Positions 45,120-53,664 of a DNA stretch of 64,000 bases are shown here, piece by piece. The DNA comes from Chitinophaga sp. S165. Its GTDB lineage: Bacteria > Bacteroidota > Bacteroidia > Chitinophagales > Chitinophagaceae. The DNA lies in contig NZ_QGTG01000016.1 in NCBI RefSeq assembly GCF_003182155.1, positions 1 to 64,000 of the forward strand, written 5' to 3'. Made by a program: the position numbers and the translations under genes. Numbering within the stretch: position 1 is the stretch's first letter; each line of letters starts with the position of its first letter. Below the pieces are notes generated by a model, which had not been told where the DNA came from, did not search any database, and saw nothing but the letters and a program-made list of their open reading frames with translations.

Positions 45120-46029
45120 CCCTTATTTCTGCAACAATTTTATCGCCGCCCTGCGAGAGGATCTTTTCTGCGGCTATTTTACCAATGTGGCCTGCATCCT
45201 GCAGCGGCGCCTGTTCTGTAATGGTGAACAACTGTGAGCCATCGAGGCTGCATAGTTCTCCGCTGAAGTGTACTGTTTCATTGCTGACAGTAGCATAAGC
45301 ACTGATAGGCGTAGTACACCCGCCCATTAGCGTGCGCAGGAAGTCGCGTTCAACACGGGTGCAGAGAGCGGTAGCAAGATCATTCAGTGGTGAAAGTGCC
45401 TGCTGACAATAATTATCATCTTCCCTGCATACGGCTACCACGGCGCCTTGAGCGGGAGCGGGCAGCATCCAGTCCAGTTCTATGGAAGTGTCAGGGCGTA
45501 TCCCTATTCTTTCCAGTCCGGCAGCTGCAAAGATGGCCCCATCCCAGTTTTCGGCCGCCAGCTTTTGCAGGCGGGTATTCACATTACCACGCAGGTTATG
45601 GATCTGATGCTGTGGGTATTTCCGCAGCCATTGTGCTTTCCTTCTTACGCTGCTGGTGGCGATATTAGCGATATATCCGGGTTGATCAAGAAAGGAAGTA
45701 TCCTGTTTATATACCAGCAAATCCTTTACGGGACCTCTTTCCAGGACAGCCGCCTGTATAATATTTTTAGGTAATTGTGTCGGAACGTCTTTGAGAGAGT
45801 GAACGGCGATATCGATACGGCCGTTGAGTAGTGCGATGTCCAGGCTTTTGGTGAAAATACCCTGAACGCCTATTTCGTAAAGTGGAGTGACGAGGTCGAT
45901 ATCTCCCTCGCTTTTGATAGGTACGAGTGTTGTTTTATATCCCTGCGCTTCGAGCAGGCCTTTTACCTTGTTTGCCTGCCATAGTGCGAGCTGGCTTTCT
46001 CTTGTACCTATCCGTATTTCTTTATTCAT
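45106..46029 (-). CDS. hemC: Hydroxymethylbilane synthase
   Basis: HemC polymerises four porphobilinogens on a dipyrromethane cofactor. In the 307-aa protein IRIGTRESQLALWQA starts the fold, AVHSLKDVPTQLP and RRKAQWLRKYPQ are conserved. The cofactor-binding Cys lies in LMGGCTTPISAYA near 238. It follows hemA by 3 bp and overlaps hemD. Confidence 0.97.
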   Translation of the reverse strand: MNKEIRIGTRESQLALWQANKVKGLLEAQGYKTTLVPIKSEGDIDLVTPLYEIGVQGIFTKSLDIALLNGRIDIAVHSLKDVPTQLPKNIIQAAVLERGPVKDLLVYKQDTSFLDQPGYIANIATSSVRRKAQWLRKYPQHQIHNLRGNVNTRLQKLAAENWDGAIFAAAGLERIGIRPDTSIELDWMLPAPAQGAVVAVCREDDNYCQQALSPLNDLATALCTRVERDFLRTLMGGCTTPISAYATVSNETVHFSGELCSLDGSQLFTITEQAPLQDAGHIGKIAAEKILSQGGDKIVAEIRDAIK

Positions 46030-46032
46030 GAA

Positions 46033-47286
46033 TTATTCCTGGTTAACGCCTGTCTCAAAGATATCATTGATCATGGCGATATATTGATCACTTTTATCTG
46101 TTTCCCGGCGTACCTTTCCAGCCATCAGGTTGATCATCTTCTGGATGATGCGGGAGGATACTGCTTCAATATCTTCCAGGTTGTACTGGTTGCCGTTCTT
46201 TTGTTGTTGTATTTCCTTAGTGTGTATCTCTGTCAGCTTATCCTTTACTGCTTTAAGCACTACAGCGTGTTTGCGCATCTTATACCAGTAGAGGAACTCA
46301 TTCATGTGCTCTTCGATAATGGATAATGCTTTAGGCACTTCCTGCAGGCGCATTTGTAATGTTTCGTCCTGTATCTTAGACAGTTCATCCACGTTCACCA
46401 GTTCTATATGTGGCAGATCTCTTACTTCAGGCGCCACATTGAAAGGGATAGACAGATCAATGATCAGTTTAGGAGAAGACTGCTGAAAGTGGGCTGGCAG
46501 AATGTTCGGTTCTGGAGCATTAGAGGCTACGAGAACGATATCTGCTGCCTGTAATTCTTCCGCCAGTTGTTCATAAGGAGCATACCGAAGGCCATGCTGT
46601 GCTGCAAATTCCTCTGCTACAGCGGTGGTGCGGTTCACAAGTGTTACCTGGTTCACACCAAGATAGTCCATCATGTTCTTGCAGGTATTACGTCCTATTT
46701 TGCCTACGCCTACGAGCAGGATCTTTTTCTGAAGGATGTCGGGCACTTTATGTTCCAGCATACGTACGGCAGCGAAGGCTACTGATACGGTACCTGAACT
46801 GAGGCCTGTTTCATTTTTGATGAGTTTAGACACCTGCAGGACACTGTTGACCAGTCTTTCCTGGAAACCGCCGAGACAACCGTTTGTTTTAGCAAACTTA
46901 GTGGCGGTACGTATCTGACCGATGATCTCATAGTCTCCGAGGATCTGTGAGTCAAGGCCTGTGCCTACCTGATATAGGTGTTTAATGGCTTCTTCGCCGG
47001 ATTTCACGTACGACAACTGGCTGAACAGGTTACAATCCCCTTCGGTTTCGTGACACACCAGTTCTATCAGTTGTTGCGGATCATCGGCAAATCCATAGAT
47101 CTCAGTTCTGTTACAAGTTGAGAGCACAAATATATCATCCAGGTATTGTGACTTTGCACTTTCAAGTAAGTGCTGGTATTGTACCTGGTTAATAGCGAAC
47201 GATCCTCTTATAGCAGCATCTGTTTTCTTATAGTTGATACCAACGATATGAAAATGGGCTATATCTTTTGAATGACTACCCTGCAT
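46033..47286 (-). CDS. hemA: Glutamyl-tRNA reductase
   Basis: HemA reduces glutamyl-tRNA(Glu) to glutamate-1-semialdehyde and is the usual control point of heme synthesis. The 417-aa product has the active-site Cys58 in LSTCNRTEIYG, QILGDYEIIGQIR, the NADPH fold LLVGVGKIGRNTCKNM, and a helical dimer tail. I start at ATG 47286 (MQGSHSKDIAHFHIVGINYKK, 20-residue N-terminus), as a longer frame to 47355 would run through the -7 box at 47311-47318. It leads the seven-gene unit and is divergent from hemH. Confidence 0.96.
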   Translation of the reverse strand: MQGSHSKDIAHFHIVGINYKKTDAAIRGSFAINQVQYQHLLESAKSQYLDDIFVLSTCNRTEIYGFADDPQQLIELVCHETEGDCNLFSQLSYVKSGEEAIKHLYQVGTGLDSQILGDYEIIGQIRTATKFAKTNGCLGGFQERLVNSVLQVSKLIKNETGLSSGTVSVAFAAVRMLEHKVPDILQKKILLVGVGKIGRNTCKNMMDYLGVNQVTLVNRTTAVAEEFAAQHGLRYAPYEQLAEELQAADIVLVASNAPEPNILPAHFQQSSPKLIIDLSIPFNVAPEVRDLPHIELVNVDELSKIQDETLQMRLQEVPKALSIIEEHMNEFLYWYKMRKHAVVLKAVKDKLTEIHTKEIQQQKNGNQYNLEDIEAVSSRIIQKMINLMAGKVRRETDKSDQYIAMINDIFETGVNQE

Positions 47287-47310
47287 TTTATTCTTATAAG
47301 CTTCCGGGTG

Positions 47311-47318
47311 CAAAAATA
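47311..47318 (-). promoter_or_regulatory. -7 promoter box of the hemA operon
   Basis: TATTTTTG on the minus strand fits TAnnTTTG and lies 25 bp before the hemA ATG. It also supports the shorter hemA start. Confidence 0.55.
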
Positions 47319-47480
47319 CTTGCAACAACCGCAAGAAAGGGCAGCAGGCTGTCATTAGTGTGTCATTTCTACAGCTGGTAACTGAGCATGGATAAAAATG
47401 ATTTTTATCAGTTTAGACGCTGATAGGTGTTATCTATGGATGATAGGTAATAATTAATTTAATTCAACAATTGTATGACA

Positions 47481-47509
47481 TTTGCAGGGGGGATAAGCTG
47501 TTAAATTTG
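47481..47509 (+). promoter_or_regulatory. Promoter of hemH-hemY
   Basis: TTTG 47481-47484 and TAAATTTG 47502-47509 are 17 bp apart, slightly short of the 19-20 bp ideal. hemH begins 20 bp downstream. The two heme promoters lie about 160 bp apart, so one regulator could act on both. Confidence 0.55.
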
Positions 47510-47528
47510 CAGCAATTTAAAGTAAAGG

Positions 47529-48560
47529 ATGGAAGCTAAATCTGATAAAGGAATTATTCTGATGAACCTGGGTTCGCCAGATTCTACGGCTGTACCTGAT
47601 GTTAAGCGTTATCTTAATGAGTTTTTGATGGACAAACGGGTGATTGATTATCCGTATCTGTTTCGTTTATTATTGATAAAGGGCATCATAGTACCTAAAC
47701 GTGCACCTAAATCAGCTGAAGCTTATAAGTCGATCTGGTGGGAAGAAGGTTCTCCGTTGGTAGTACTGACAAAACAATTACAAAACGCGGTACAGCATGA
47801 TCTGCAGATGCCTGTGGAGATCTCCATGCGTTACGGCAATCCTTCACAGGAGGCGGCTTACGACAACCTGCTGAAACAGAATCCGAATCTGAAAGAAGTT
47901 ATCCTGTTACCTTTGTATCCACATTATGCCATGTCTTCATACGAGACAGCTGTGGAACATGCGAAAGCGGTGCATAAGAAGAAAGGCTATACATTTGATC
48001 TGACAATTGTTCCTCCTTACTATAATGAACCTGATTATATTAATGCGCTGGCAGAAAGTATGCGCCCGTACCTGGCACAGGACTACGACCACCTGTTGTT
48101 CAGTTATCATGGTGTACCTGAAAGGCACATACGAAAAGGTGATATCACCGGTAAGCATTGTATGCAGGTAGAGAATTGCTGTAAGGTGGATTCTCCTGCC
48201 CATGAATTTTGTTACCGTCACCAGGTACATGTGACGTCGGAACTGGTTGCGGAGAAGCTTAAGATACCACGTGAGAAATGGAGTGTGACCTTCCAGTCCC
48301 GCCTGGGAAGGGAAGAATGGCTGAAGCCTTATACGGCAGCTACACTGGAAGAATTACCGAAGAAGGGGGTGAAACGCTTGCTGGTCGCTTGTCCGGCGTT
48401 CGTTTCGGATTGTCTTGAAACCCTGGAAGAAATAGCGGTGGAAGGCAAACATACTTTTATCAACAGCGGTGGGGACAGTTTTACGATGATCCCCTGTATG
48501 AACGTGCATCCTTTGTGGGTACAGGCAGTGGTGAAATGGATGACGGCTCTGCAAGTCTGA
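47529..48560 (+). CDS. hemH: Ferrochelatase
   Basis: HemH inserts Fe2+ in protoporphyrin IX, the last step to protoheme. The 343-aa protein has GIILMNLGSPDSTAVPDV, RYGNPS, the catalytic His in FSYHGVPERH near 193, and a conserved glutamate segment DCLETLEEIAVEG. A CCKVDS / EFCYRHQ pair of Cys segments is of the type that can bind a [2Fe-2S] cluster in some ferrochelatases, though here it is mid-protein. It is followed by hemY after 34 bp. Confidence 0.95.
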   Translation: MEAKSDKGIILMNLGSPDSTAVPDVKRYLNEFLMDKRVIDYPYLFRLLLIKGIIVPKRAPKSAEAYKSIWWEEGSPLVVLTKQLQNAVQHDLQMPVEISMRYGNPSQEAAYDNLLKQNPNLKEVILLPLYPHYAMSSYETAVEHAKAVHKKKGYTFDLTIVPPYYNEPDYINALAESMRPYLAQDYDHLLFSYHGVPERHIRKGDITGKHCMQVENCCKVDSPAHEFCYRHQVHVTSELVAEKLKIPREKWSVTFQSRLGREEWLKPYTAATLEELPKKGVKRLLVACPAFVSDCLETLEEIAVEGKHTFINSGGDSFTMIPCMNVHPLWVQAVVKWMTALQV

Positions 48561-48594
48561 CCGGTGTTATTACATTCTACAAATAGCCATAACC

Positions 48595-49923
48595 ATGAAT
48601 ACGCAGCCTGTTATTATTGCTGGCGCCGGTATTGCCGGTTTAAGCATTGCTTATGAATTACAGCAGAAAGGGATTCCCTATGAGATAATGGAAGCCGGTA
48701 CCCGTGCCGGTGGTCTGATGAAATCATTACATATTGATGGTTATGAGCTGGATGCCGGTCCGAATTCCCTTGCGGCGTCGCCTGAATTAATGGCTTACAT
48801 TCATCAGCTGGGTTTGCAGGACCAGGTATTGGAAGCATCCGCAGCAAGCAAGAACCGTTTTCTAGTTAAGAATGATCAGTTATATGTAGTATCTCCCAAT
48901 CCTGTTGAGATACTAAAATCAAATTATGTAAGTGGCAGTGCCAAGTGGCGTTTGTTTACAGAAAGGTTCCGCAAGGCACAGCCTCCTGCAGGTGAGGAAT
49001 CGGTCACTTCTTTTATAACCCGTCGCTTCGGACGGGAGATCAGCGAATATTTGTTTGAGCCGATCTTGTCTGGTATCTATGCCGGCAACCCCGACCTGAT
49101 GTCCATTACAGAAGTATTACCTATGTTGCCTCAATGGGAGAAGAAATATGGTAGTGTTACGAAAGGGCTCATGGCGAATAAAAACGCTATGGGAGGGCGT
49201 AAGATCATTGCTTTTAAAGGTGGTAATGCTGTGCTTACAGAAAAGCTGTTATCCGTACTGACAGGCAAAGTAAGATTTAACTGCGCTATTACAGGCGTTA
49301 CACGTGGTGCATCAGATTATATCGTACAGTACAACGAGAACGGTCATACCGGTATGTTGAATGCGGAGCGTGTGATCTTTGCCACACCGGCTTATAGCAC
49401 AGCAGTAGCTGTACAGGGACTTGACGCGTCTCTGGCCTCACAGCTGAATGATATTCCATATCCGCGTATGGGCGTATTACACCTGGGATTTGGCCCGGAA
49501 GCCAGGGAGAAAGCTCCCGCAGGATTCGGGTTCCTGGTGCCGCATGCATCACGCAAGCATTTTCTTGGCGCCATCTGTAACGCCGCAATATTCCCTTCCC
49601 GCGTACCGAAGGGAAAAACATTGTTCACCGTTTTCGTTGGCGGCGCGCGTCAGGAACAGCTGTTTGATCAGCTCGGGGCTGAGAAGCTGCAACAAACAGT
49701 TGTGAAAGAATTAATGGCATTACTGGGTTTGCGTACTCCTCCGGAGATGCAGCATTTCAGCCAGTGGAACAGGGCTATACCGCAATTGAATGTAGGATAT
49801 GCACAGCTGCGTCAACAGATACGGTTCTTTGAACAGCGTTATCCGGGGATAAGGCTGGCAGGGAATTATGTAACGGGTGTGGCGGTGCCGGCAATTATAA
49901 AGGCAGCGAAGGAGTATAGTTGA
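48595..49923 (+). CDS. hemY: Protoporphyrinogen oxidase, HemY type
   Basis: This 442-aa FAD enzyme oxidises protoporphyrinogen IX (or coproporphyrinogen III in Gram-positive relatives). The FAD fold is IIAGAGIAGLSIAYELQQKG at 7-26. Next come LDAGPNSLAA, the FLFEPILSGIYAGNP-like segment (YLFEPILSGIYAGNPDLMS) and a C-terminal GNYVTGVAVPA. The operon with ferrochelatase and presence of HemF point to the protoporphyrin route. The gene is also named hemG in some genomes. Confidence 0.93.
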   Translation: MNTQPVIIAGAGIAGLSIAYELQQKGIPYEIMEAGTRAGGLMKSLHIDGYELDAGPNSLAASPELMAYIHQLGLQDQVLEASAASKNRFLVKNDQLYVVSPNPVEILKSNYVSGSAKWRLFTERFRKAQPPAGEESVTSFITRRFGREISEYLFEPILSGIYAGNPDLMSITEVLPMLPQWEKKYGSVTKGLMANKNAMGGRKIIAFKGGNAVLTEKLLSVLTGKVRFNCAITGVTRGASDYIVQYNENGHTGMLNAERVIFATPAYSTAVAVQGLDASLASQLNDIPYPRMGVLHLGFGPEAREKAPAGFGFLVPHASRKHFLGAICNAAIFPSRVPKGKTLFTVFVGGARQEQLFDQLGAEKLQQTVVKELMALLGLRTPPEMQHFSQWNRAIPQLNVGYAQLRQQIRFFEQRYPGIRLAGNYVTGVAVPAIIKAAKEYS

Positions 49924-50157
49924 GAATGAATATGAATTCATTTTTACTAACTTAGTGTAATCTTATTCCCCGTCGTCCCTGGCTTCGGCCAAAACTTCCG
50001 GGTTTCGTTTTTTTGTCTTCTCTGAAAACATCTCATCTTTTTTAAAACAGAATTCTTTTCGGGCTGGACCATATTTACGGCATTTGCGACGAGATAGATA
50101 ATTTATGATTACGCAGAGCACGCCCGTATTGGCACGCTTTTCCATTGCTATATTCTT

Positions 50158-50898
50158 ATGGCAACTGGTAAAATACACATAGGCACATCGGGATGGAGTT
50201 ATAAACATTGGAGGAAGATATTTTATCCTGAAGAACTAAAGCCAACCGAGTATCTGGCTTATTACAAAGGTCATTTTCAGACCACAGAGATCAATACCAG
50301 TTTTTATCACCTGCCTCAACCGTCAACTATTGAAAAGTGGATGGAGACCGTCAATGCAGGATTCCGGTTCTGCCCCAAGATCAGCCGGTTTATTACACAC
50401 ATCAAGAAATTGAATGACCCCGAGGATACGCTGCCTAAGTTCTTCGATATTTTTGATCCTGTACACAAACATCTGGGGCCTGTTCTGTTACAACTTCCAC
50501 CAACACTTGGCTTTCATGAAGAGAAGGCTACACACTTTTTCGAAACACTCAAAAAATACAAAGGATATACGTTTGCTCTTGAGCCTCGTCATGACACCTG
50601 GCTTGAAGATACTGCTATCGCTTTATTGGAGAAATATAAGATCGCCTTTGTGATTGCGGAGTCCGGAAAAAGATGGCCATACGGGGAGTTTGTAACGGCA
50701 AAACATATTTATGTGAGATTTCACGGACCAGATGGGTCTTATGCGAAGTCTTATCCGGACAAAGTATTAAAGCAATATGCAGAGAAAATGCTGGAATGGA
50801 AAAAGGATGGGCATACGATATGGGTATTCTTCAATAATGACGGTCATGGCTATGCTATAGAAAACGCGAAGAAATTAATTGAACTGACAAAATCTTAA
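50158..50898 (+). CDS. DUF72 domain-containing protein
   Basis: The 246-aa protein has the DUF72 TIM-barrel-like start IHIGTSGWSYKHWRKIFYPE, then YYKGHFQTTEINTSFYHLPQ, GPVLLQLPPTLGF, FALEPRHDTWLED and YVRFHGPDG. It ends in WVFFNNDGHGYAIENA. The biochemical role of DUF72 is unknown. The family has conserved acidic and Arg residues in a barrel centre. It is 4 bp upstream of a lysine-rich protein and then a Nei-like glycosylase, suggesting a shared role, perhaps DNA repair. Confidence 0.92.
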   Translation: MATGKIHIGTSGWSYKHWRKIFYPEELKPTEYLAYYKGHFQTTEINTSFYHLPQPSTIEKWMETVNAGFRFCPKISRFITHIKKLNDPEDTLPKFFDIFDPVHKHLGPVLLQLPPTLGFHEEKATHFFETLKKYKGYTFALEPRHDTWLEDTAIALLEKYKIAFVIAESGKRWPYGEFVTAKHIYVRFHGPDGSYAKSYPDKVLKQYAEKMLEWKKDGHTIWVFFNNDGHGYAIENAKKLIELTKS

Positions 50899-50902
50899 CA
50901 TA

Positions 50903-51637
50903 ATGAAGACGGCAACGAAGAAAACTACGGTGAAAAAGGCGACAAAGCGAGGTGCGGCCACGCCAAAGAAGAGCGCAGTTGCTCAGAAGAAGGTTGTAAA
51001 AAAGGATTTATCCAAAACATATAATGAGTTTAAGGAGTTTGAAGGTCAGCAGTATACAGGCATGAAAATCGGGCGAAGCCATAAATGGAACTATGACGCA
51101 GGTGTATGGCGAGAAACAAAGATCACACCCGATCTGTGGGAGATCTCTTACGCTGTGACTAAACGCAGGGCCGGGCGCGCGCCGGAAGGATCGGGCGTAC
51201 CGGTAGGAACAGGCTATCACTGGTATATAATGGCGCATCAGAATGTCACTAAACTAAATGCGAATGATTATACAACCACGATGGCTGGTCTCAAGCTAAA
51301 ACTGGCACATAAACGCGCAGATAAAGATAAATGGAGCCTTTCAGGGAAAACGCAACGCAAACACCTTATTGAATTCCTGCAGGAGATCATAGCACAGCTG
51401 GAGAAGGAACCTGCTTCACTTGATTTTACATACAATGAAAAGCATTACCTTGGAGAAGCTATCCCCATCGGACAAACTTGTCATGACGGTCTTTGCGAGG
51501 AATATGATATCATTCTCAATGATGCCAGTATGGGAATCATCCGGAGAATGAAAAAAGGCTGGAAGATAGATGGTATTGAAGACAAGAAATTTGTTGGCGC
51601 GATAGGAGATGCTATCATACAATCATCACCCAAATAA
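50903..51637 (+). CDS. Lysine-rich-tailed protein of unknown function
   Basis: The 244-aa protein starts with about 36 residues of Lys, Ala and Thr (KKTTVKKATKRGAATPKKSA), like a histone H1-type or nucleic-acid-binding tail. A globular domain of about 200 residues follows with KIGRSHKWNYDAGVWRETK, YAVTKRRAGRAPEGSGVPVG and EFLQEIIAQLEKEP. I do not recognise the domain. It lies 4 bp after the DUF72 gene and 8 bp before the glycosylase gene. A DNA-associated function is an inference from the tail and the neighbours only. Confidence 0.78.
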   Translation: MKTATKKTTVKKATKRGAATPKKSAVAQKKVVKKDLSKTYNEFKEFEGQQYTGMKIGRSHKWNYDAGVWRETKITPDLWEISYAVTKRRAGRAPEGSGVPVGTGYHWYIMAHQNVTKLNANDYTTTMAGLKLKLAHKRADKDKWSLSGKTQRKHLIEFLQEIIAQLEKEPASLDFTYNEKHYLGEAIPIGQTCHDGLCEEYDIILNDASMGIIRRMKKGWKIDGIEDKKFVGAIGDAIIQSSPK

Positions 51638-51645
51638 TATAACAT

Positions 51646-52425
51646 ATGCCCGAATTACCAGATCTGCAGGTGTTTAGCCATAACCTTGATAAAAAACTGG
51701 CCGGAAAGGTCGTGGAAGAAGTGAAACTGGAGAATACCAAAAAAGCAAAGGATACACCGGCAGCCTTTAAGAAAGCTATTGAAGGGGAGAAGCTGGAGAA
51801 GGTTTACAGGGAAGGAAAGGAGCTTCGTTTTAAATTTAAAAATGATGTGGTGTTGGGTATGCACCTGATGCTGCATGGTAAGCTCTACTTCTTTGAAGAA
51901 AAGAATACTAACAAACATACTATCCTTGAGATTTCGTTTAAGGGTGGAACAGGGCTTGCACTCACCGATTATCAGGGTATAGCATTGCCTTCTCTGAATC
52001 CTGAAGAAACAGATGTTCCCGATGCCTTGTCAGACGAGTTTACGGTGAAATACCTGGAGGAACAGTTGGGTAAAAAGAAAACTGCTGTTAAGAAGATATT
52101 GCTTGATCAGCATATTATACGTGGAATAGGAAATGCTTATGCTGACGAGATCTTATGGGAAGCCGGTATATCGCCTTTTTCTATCAGCAATAAGATACCT
52201 TCGGCAAAAGTTAAAGCATTGCATCATGCTATTCATAAAGTATTAAAAGAAGCAGAGAAAAATATCCGTAAAGAACATCCTGATATTATTGCCGGTGAGA
52301 TACGTGATTTCTTAAAGATCCATCAACCGAAGCAAACACATAGTCCGACGGGCGGTGACATACTGCAAAAAGAACTGAATGGCAGGAAGACATATTATAC
52401 GGATGAGCAGGAATTATTCGAATAA
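51646..52425 (+). CDS. Fpg/Nei-type DNA glycosylase with zincless finger
   Basis: The 259-aa protein keeps the catalytic N-terminus MPELPDLQV, where Pro2 would be the nucleophile and Glu3 the acid, and Lys58 in REGKELRF. The helix-two-turn-helix is KILLDQHIIRGIGNAYADEI near 147. The C-terminal hairpin reads NGRKTYYTDEQELFE, so the four cysteines of the Fpg/Nei zinc finger are missing, while the Arg of the finger loop is kept. This is like the zincless finger of NEIL1-type enzymes. It should remove oxidised bases, with lyase activity. It is third in the DUF72 operon. Confidence 0.9.
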   Translation: MPELPDLQVFSHNLDKKLAGKVVEEVKLENTKKAKDTPAAFKKAIEGEKLEKVYREGKELRFKFKNDVVLGMHLMLHGKLYFFEEKNTNKHTILEISFKGGTGLALTDYQGIALPSLNPEETDVPDALSDEFTVKYLEEQLGKKKTAVKKILLDQHIIRGIGNAYADEILWEAGISPFSISNKIPSAKVKALHHAIHKVLKEAEKNIRKEHPDIIAGEIRDFLKIHQPKQTHSPTGGDILQKELNGRKTYYTDEQELFE

Positions 52426-52523
52426 GCCTTATATTCATACTACAATATCAATAATCAAAATAACATAGCTGTGATGTCCGGAAAAGTGCTGTCGTTTTCT
52501 TCAACAGTATTTAAAGCATCGTT

Positions 52524-53618
52524 ATGGCTGAAACGCAAAATGCGGCTCCCCGTCCTCCTTACAGAGACAATGATGGTAATGAAATAACTGCTATCGGGAA
52601 GTTTTACGCCGGGGTAATCATCATTTTTTTTACATTCTTCAGCGCCTTTTATCTTGTCGGACATTGGCCGGACAGAATACCGGGGCCTAAAGATGATATT
52701 GCCCCACTTTATACTTTCAGGTGGTTTCATGTCAGGCTTGTTGACAGTACGCCCGATACGAGCACAGTGAAACAGGAAACAGCCGTAACAGCTGAAAGTG
52801 ATGCGGCAGATAGTACTCAGATAAAATCTGATAGTACTGTTGATAGTACAACCCCAGTTCCTCTTCCCAAAGATGCAGCTGTTTCCGGACAGAAGATATC
52901 TGTAACACGCATGGATATTTTATCCGAAGATAAACTGATGCACATAAATACATTGCTTTTAATCCTGGTTGCCGTAGCGGGATTTTTGGGGAATATGATC
53001 CATATCTCCGCTTCATTTACCAGTTACATCGGCGCAGGGAAATTCAGAAAAAGCTGGATACTTTGGTATTGTGTTAAGCCATTTACAGCAGCTGCACTGG
53101 CACTGGCGGTTTACTTTGTTTTTCGCGGCGGATTTCTGAATATGAGTGACGACGGTGCGAATATTAATATCTATGGGGTAATGACTATTTCAATATTATC
53201 CGGATTATTTACTGATCGTGCCACCCTTAAATTAAAGGAAGTATTTGAAGTGTTGTTCAGGCCGAAAGAAGAACGTCCGGATCAATTGAAGAATGGCGGA
53301 CTAAAGATAACTGGTGTGGATGCAGCTCCGCTGGAAGCAGGACAGTCAACAGTTATTACACTGAAAGGAGAGAAGATGGATGAAGGAAAGATAGATATCT
53401 CTATTGGAGATGATATCATACAAGACATAGACCGTAAACCTGACAGCATTAGCTTCACCTATACACTGCCGGAAGCATTGAAGGATAAGGATGCGGTAAC
53501 GCTTTCGGTAAAACCGGAGAATGCAGCAACGCCCGATAGTTATCAGTTAAAAGTAAATGCGAAGCCTGTACAGAATAATACAGTGATCCCTGAAGACGAG
53601 GGTGCTGGGCATGCATGA
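52524..53618 (+). CDS. Membrane protein with an IPT-like C-terminal domain
   Basis: The 364-aa protein has about four membrane helices, at roughly 25-47, 141-162, 177-198 and 212-228. A Ser/Thr/Asp-rich hydrophilic stretch (75-125) lies between the first two. After the last helix, residues 230-255 are charged (KEVFEVLFRPKEERPDQL). A beta domain follows (LKITGVDAAPLEAGQSTVIT) that resembles IPT/TIG-type sandwiches. No family name is certain. It could be the last gene of the upstream repair-like operon (98 bp gap) or independent. Confidence 0.7.
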   Translation: MAETQNAAPRPPYRDNDGNEITAIGKFYAGVIIIFFTFFSAFYLVGHWPDRIPGPKDDIAPLYTFRWFHVRLVDSTPDTSTVKQETAVTAESDAADSTQIKSDSTVDSTTPVPLPKDAAVSGQKISVTRMDILSEDKLMHINTLLLILVAVAGFLGNMIHISASFTSYIGAGKFRKSWILWYCVKPFTAAALALAVYFVFRGGFLNMSDDGANINIYGVMTISILSGLFTDRATLKLKEVFEVLFRPKEERPDQLKNGGLKITGVDAAPLEAGQSTVITLKGEKMDEGKIDISIGDDIIQDIDRKPDSISFTYTLPEALKDKDAVTLSVKPENAATPDSYQLKVNAKPVQNNTVIPEDEGAGHA

Positions 53619-53627
53619 TAAATAATG

Positions 53628-53663
53628 AAAGACTGACCAGAGAAGTTCTGGTCAGTCTTCTAT
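53628..53663. terminator. Terminator between the membrane protein and baeRF genes
   Basis: AAGACTGACCAG and CTGGTCAGTCTT form a 12-bp stem with a 7-nt loop between converging genes. Confidence 0.88.
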
Positions 53664-53664
53664 T

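Noticed and set aside
47287-47355. N-terminal extension of hemA
   Set aside because: It crosses the likely -7 box and has no counterpart in the family.
49963-50145. A 60-aa minus-strand frame (MEKRANTGV start) before the DUF72 gene
   Set aside because: The charged composition is somewhat protein-like, but it would start only 12 bp from a divergent gene, has no recognisable domain and no clear promoter. It could be revisited with proteomics.
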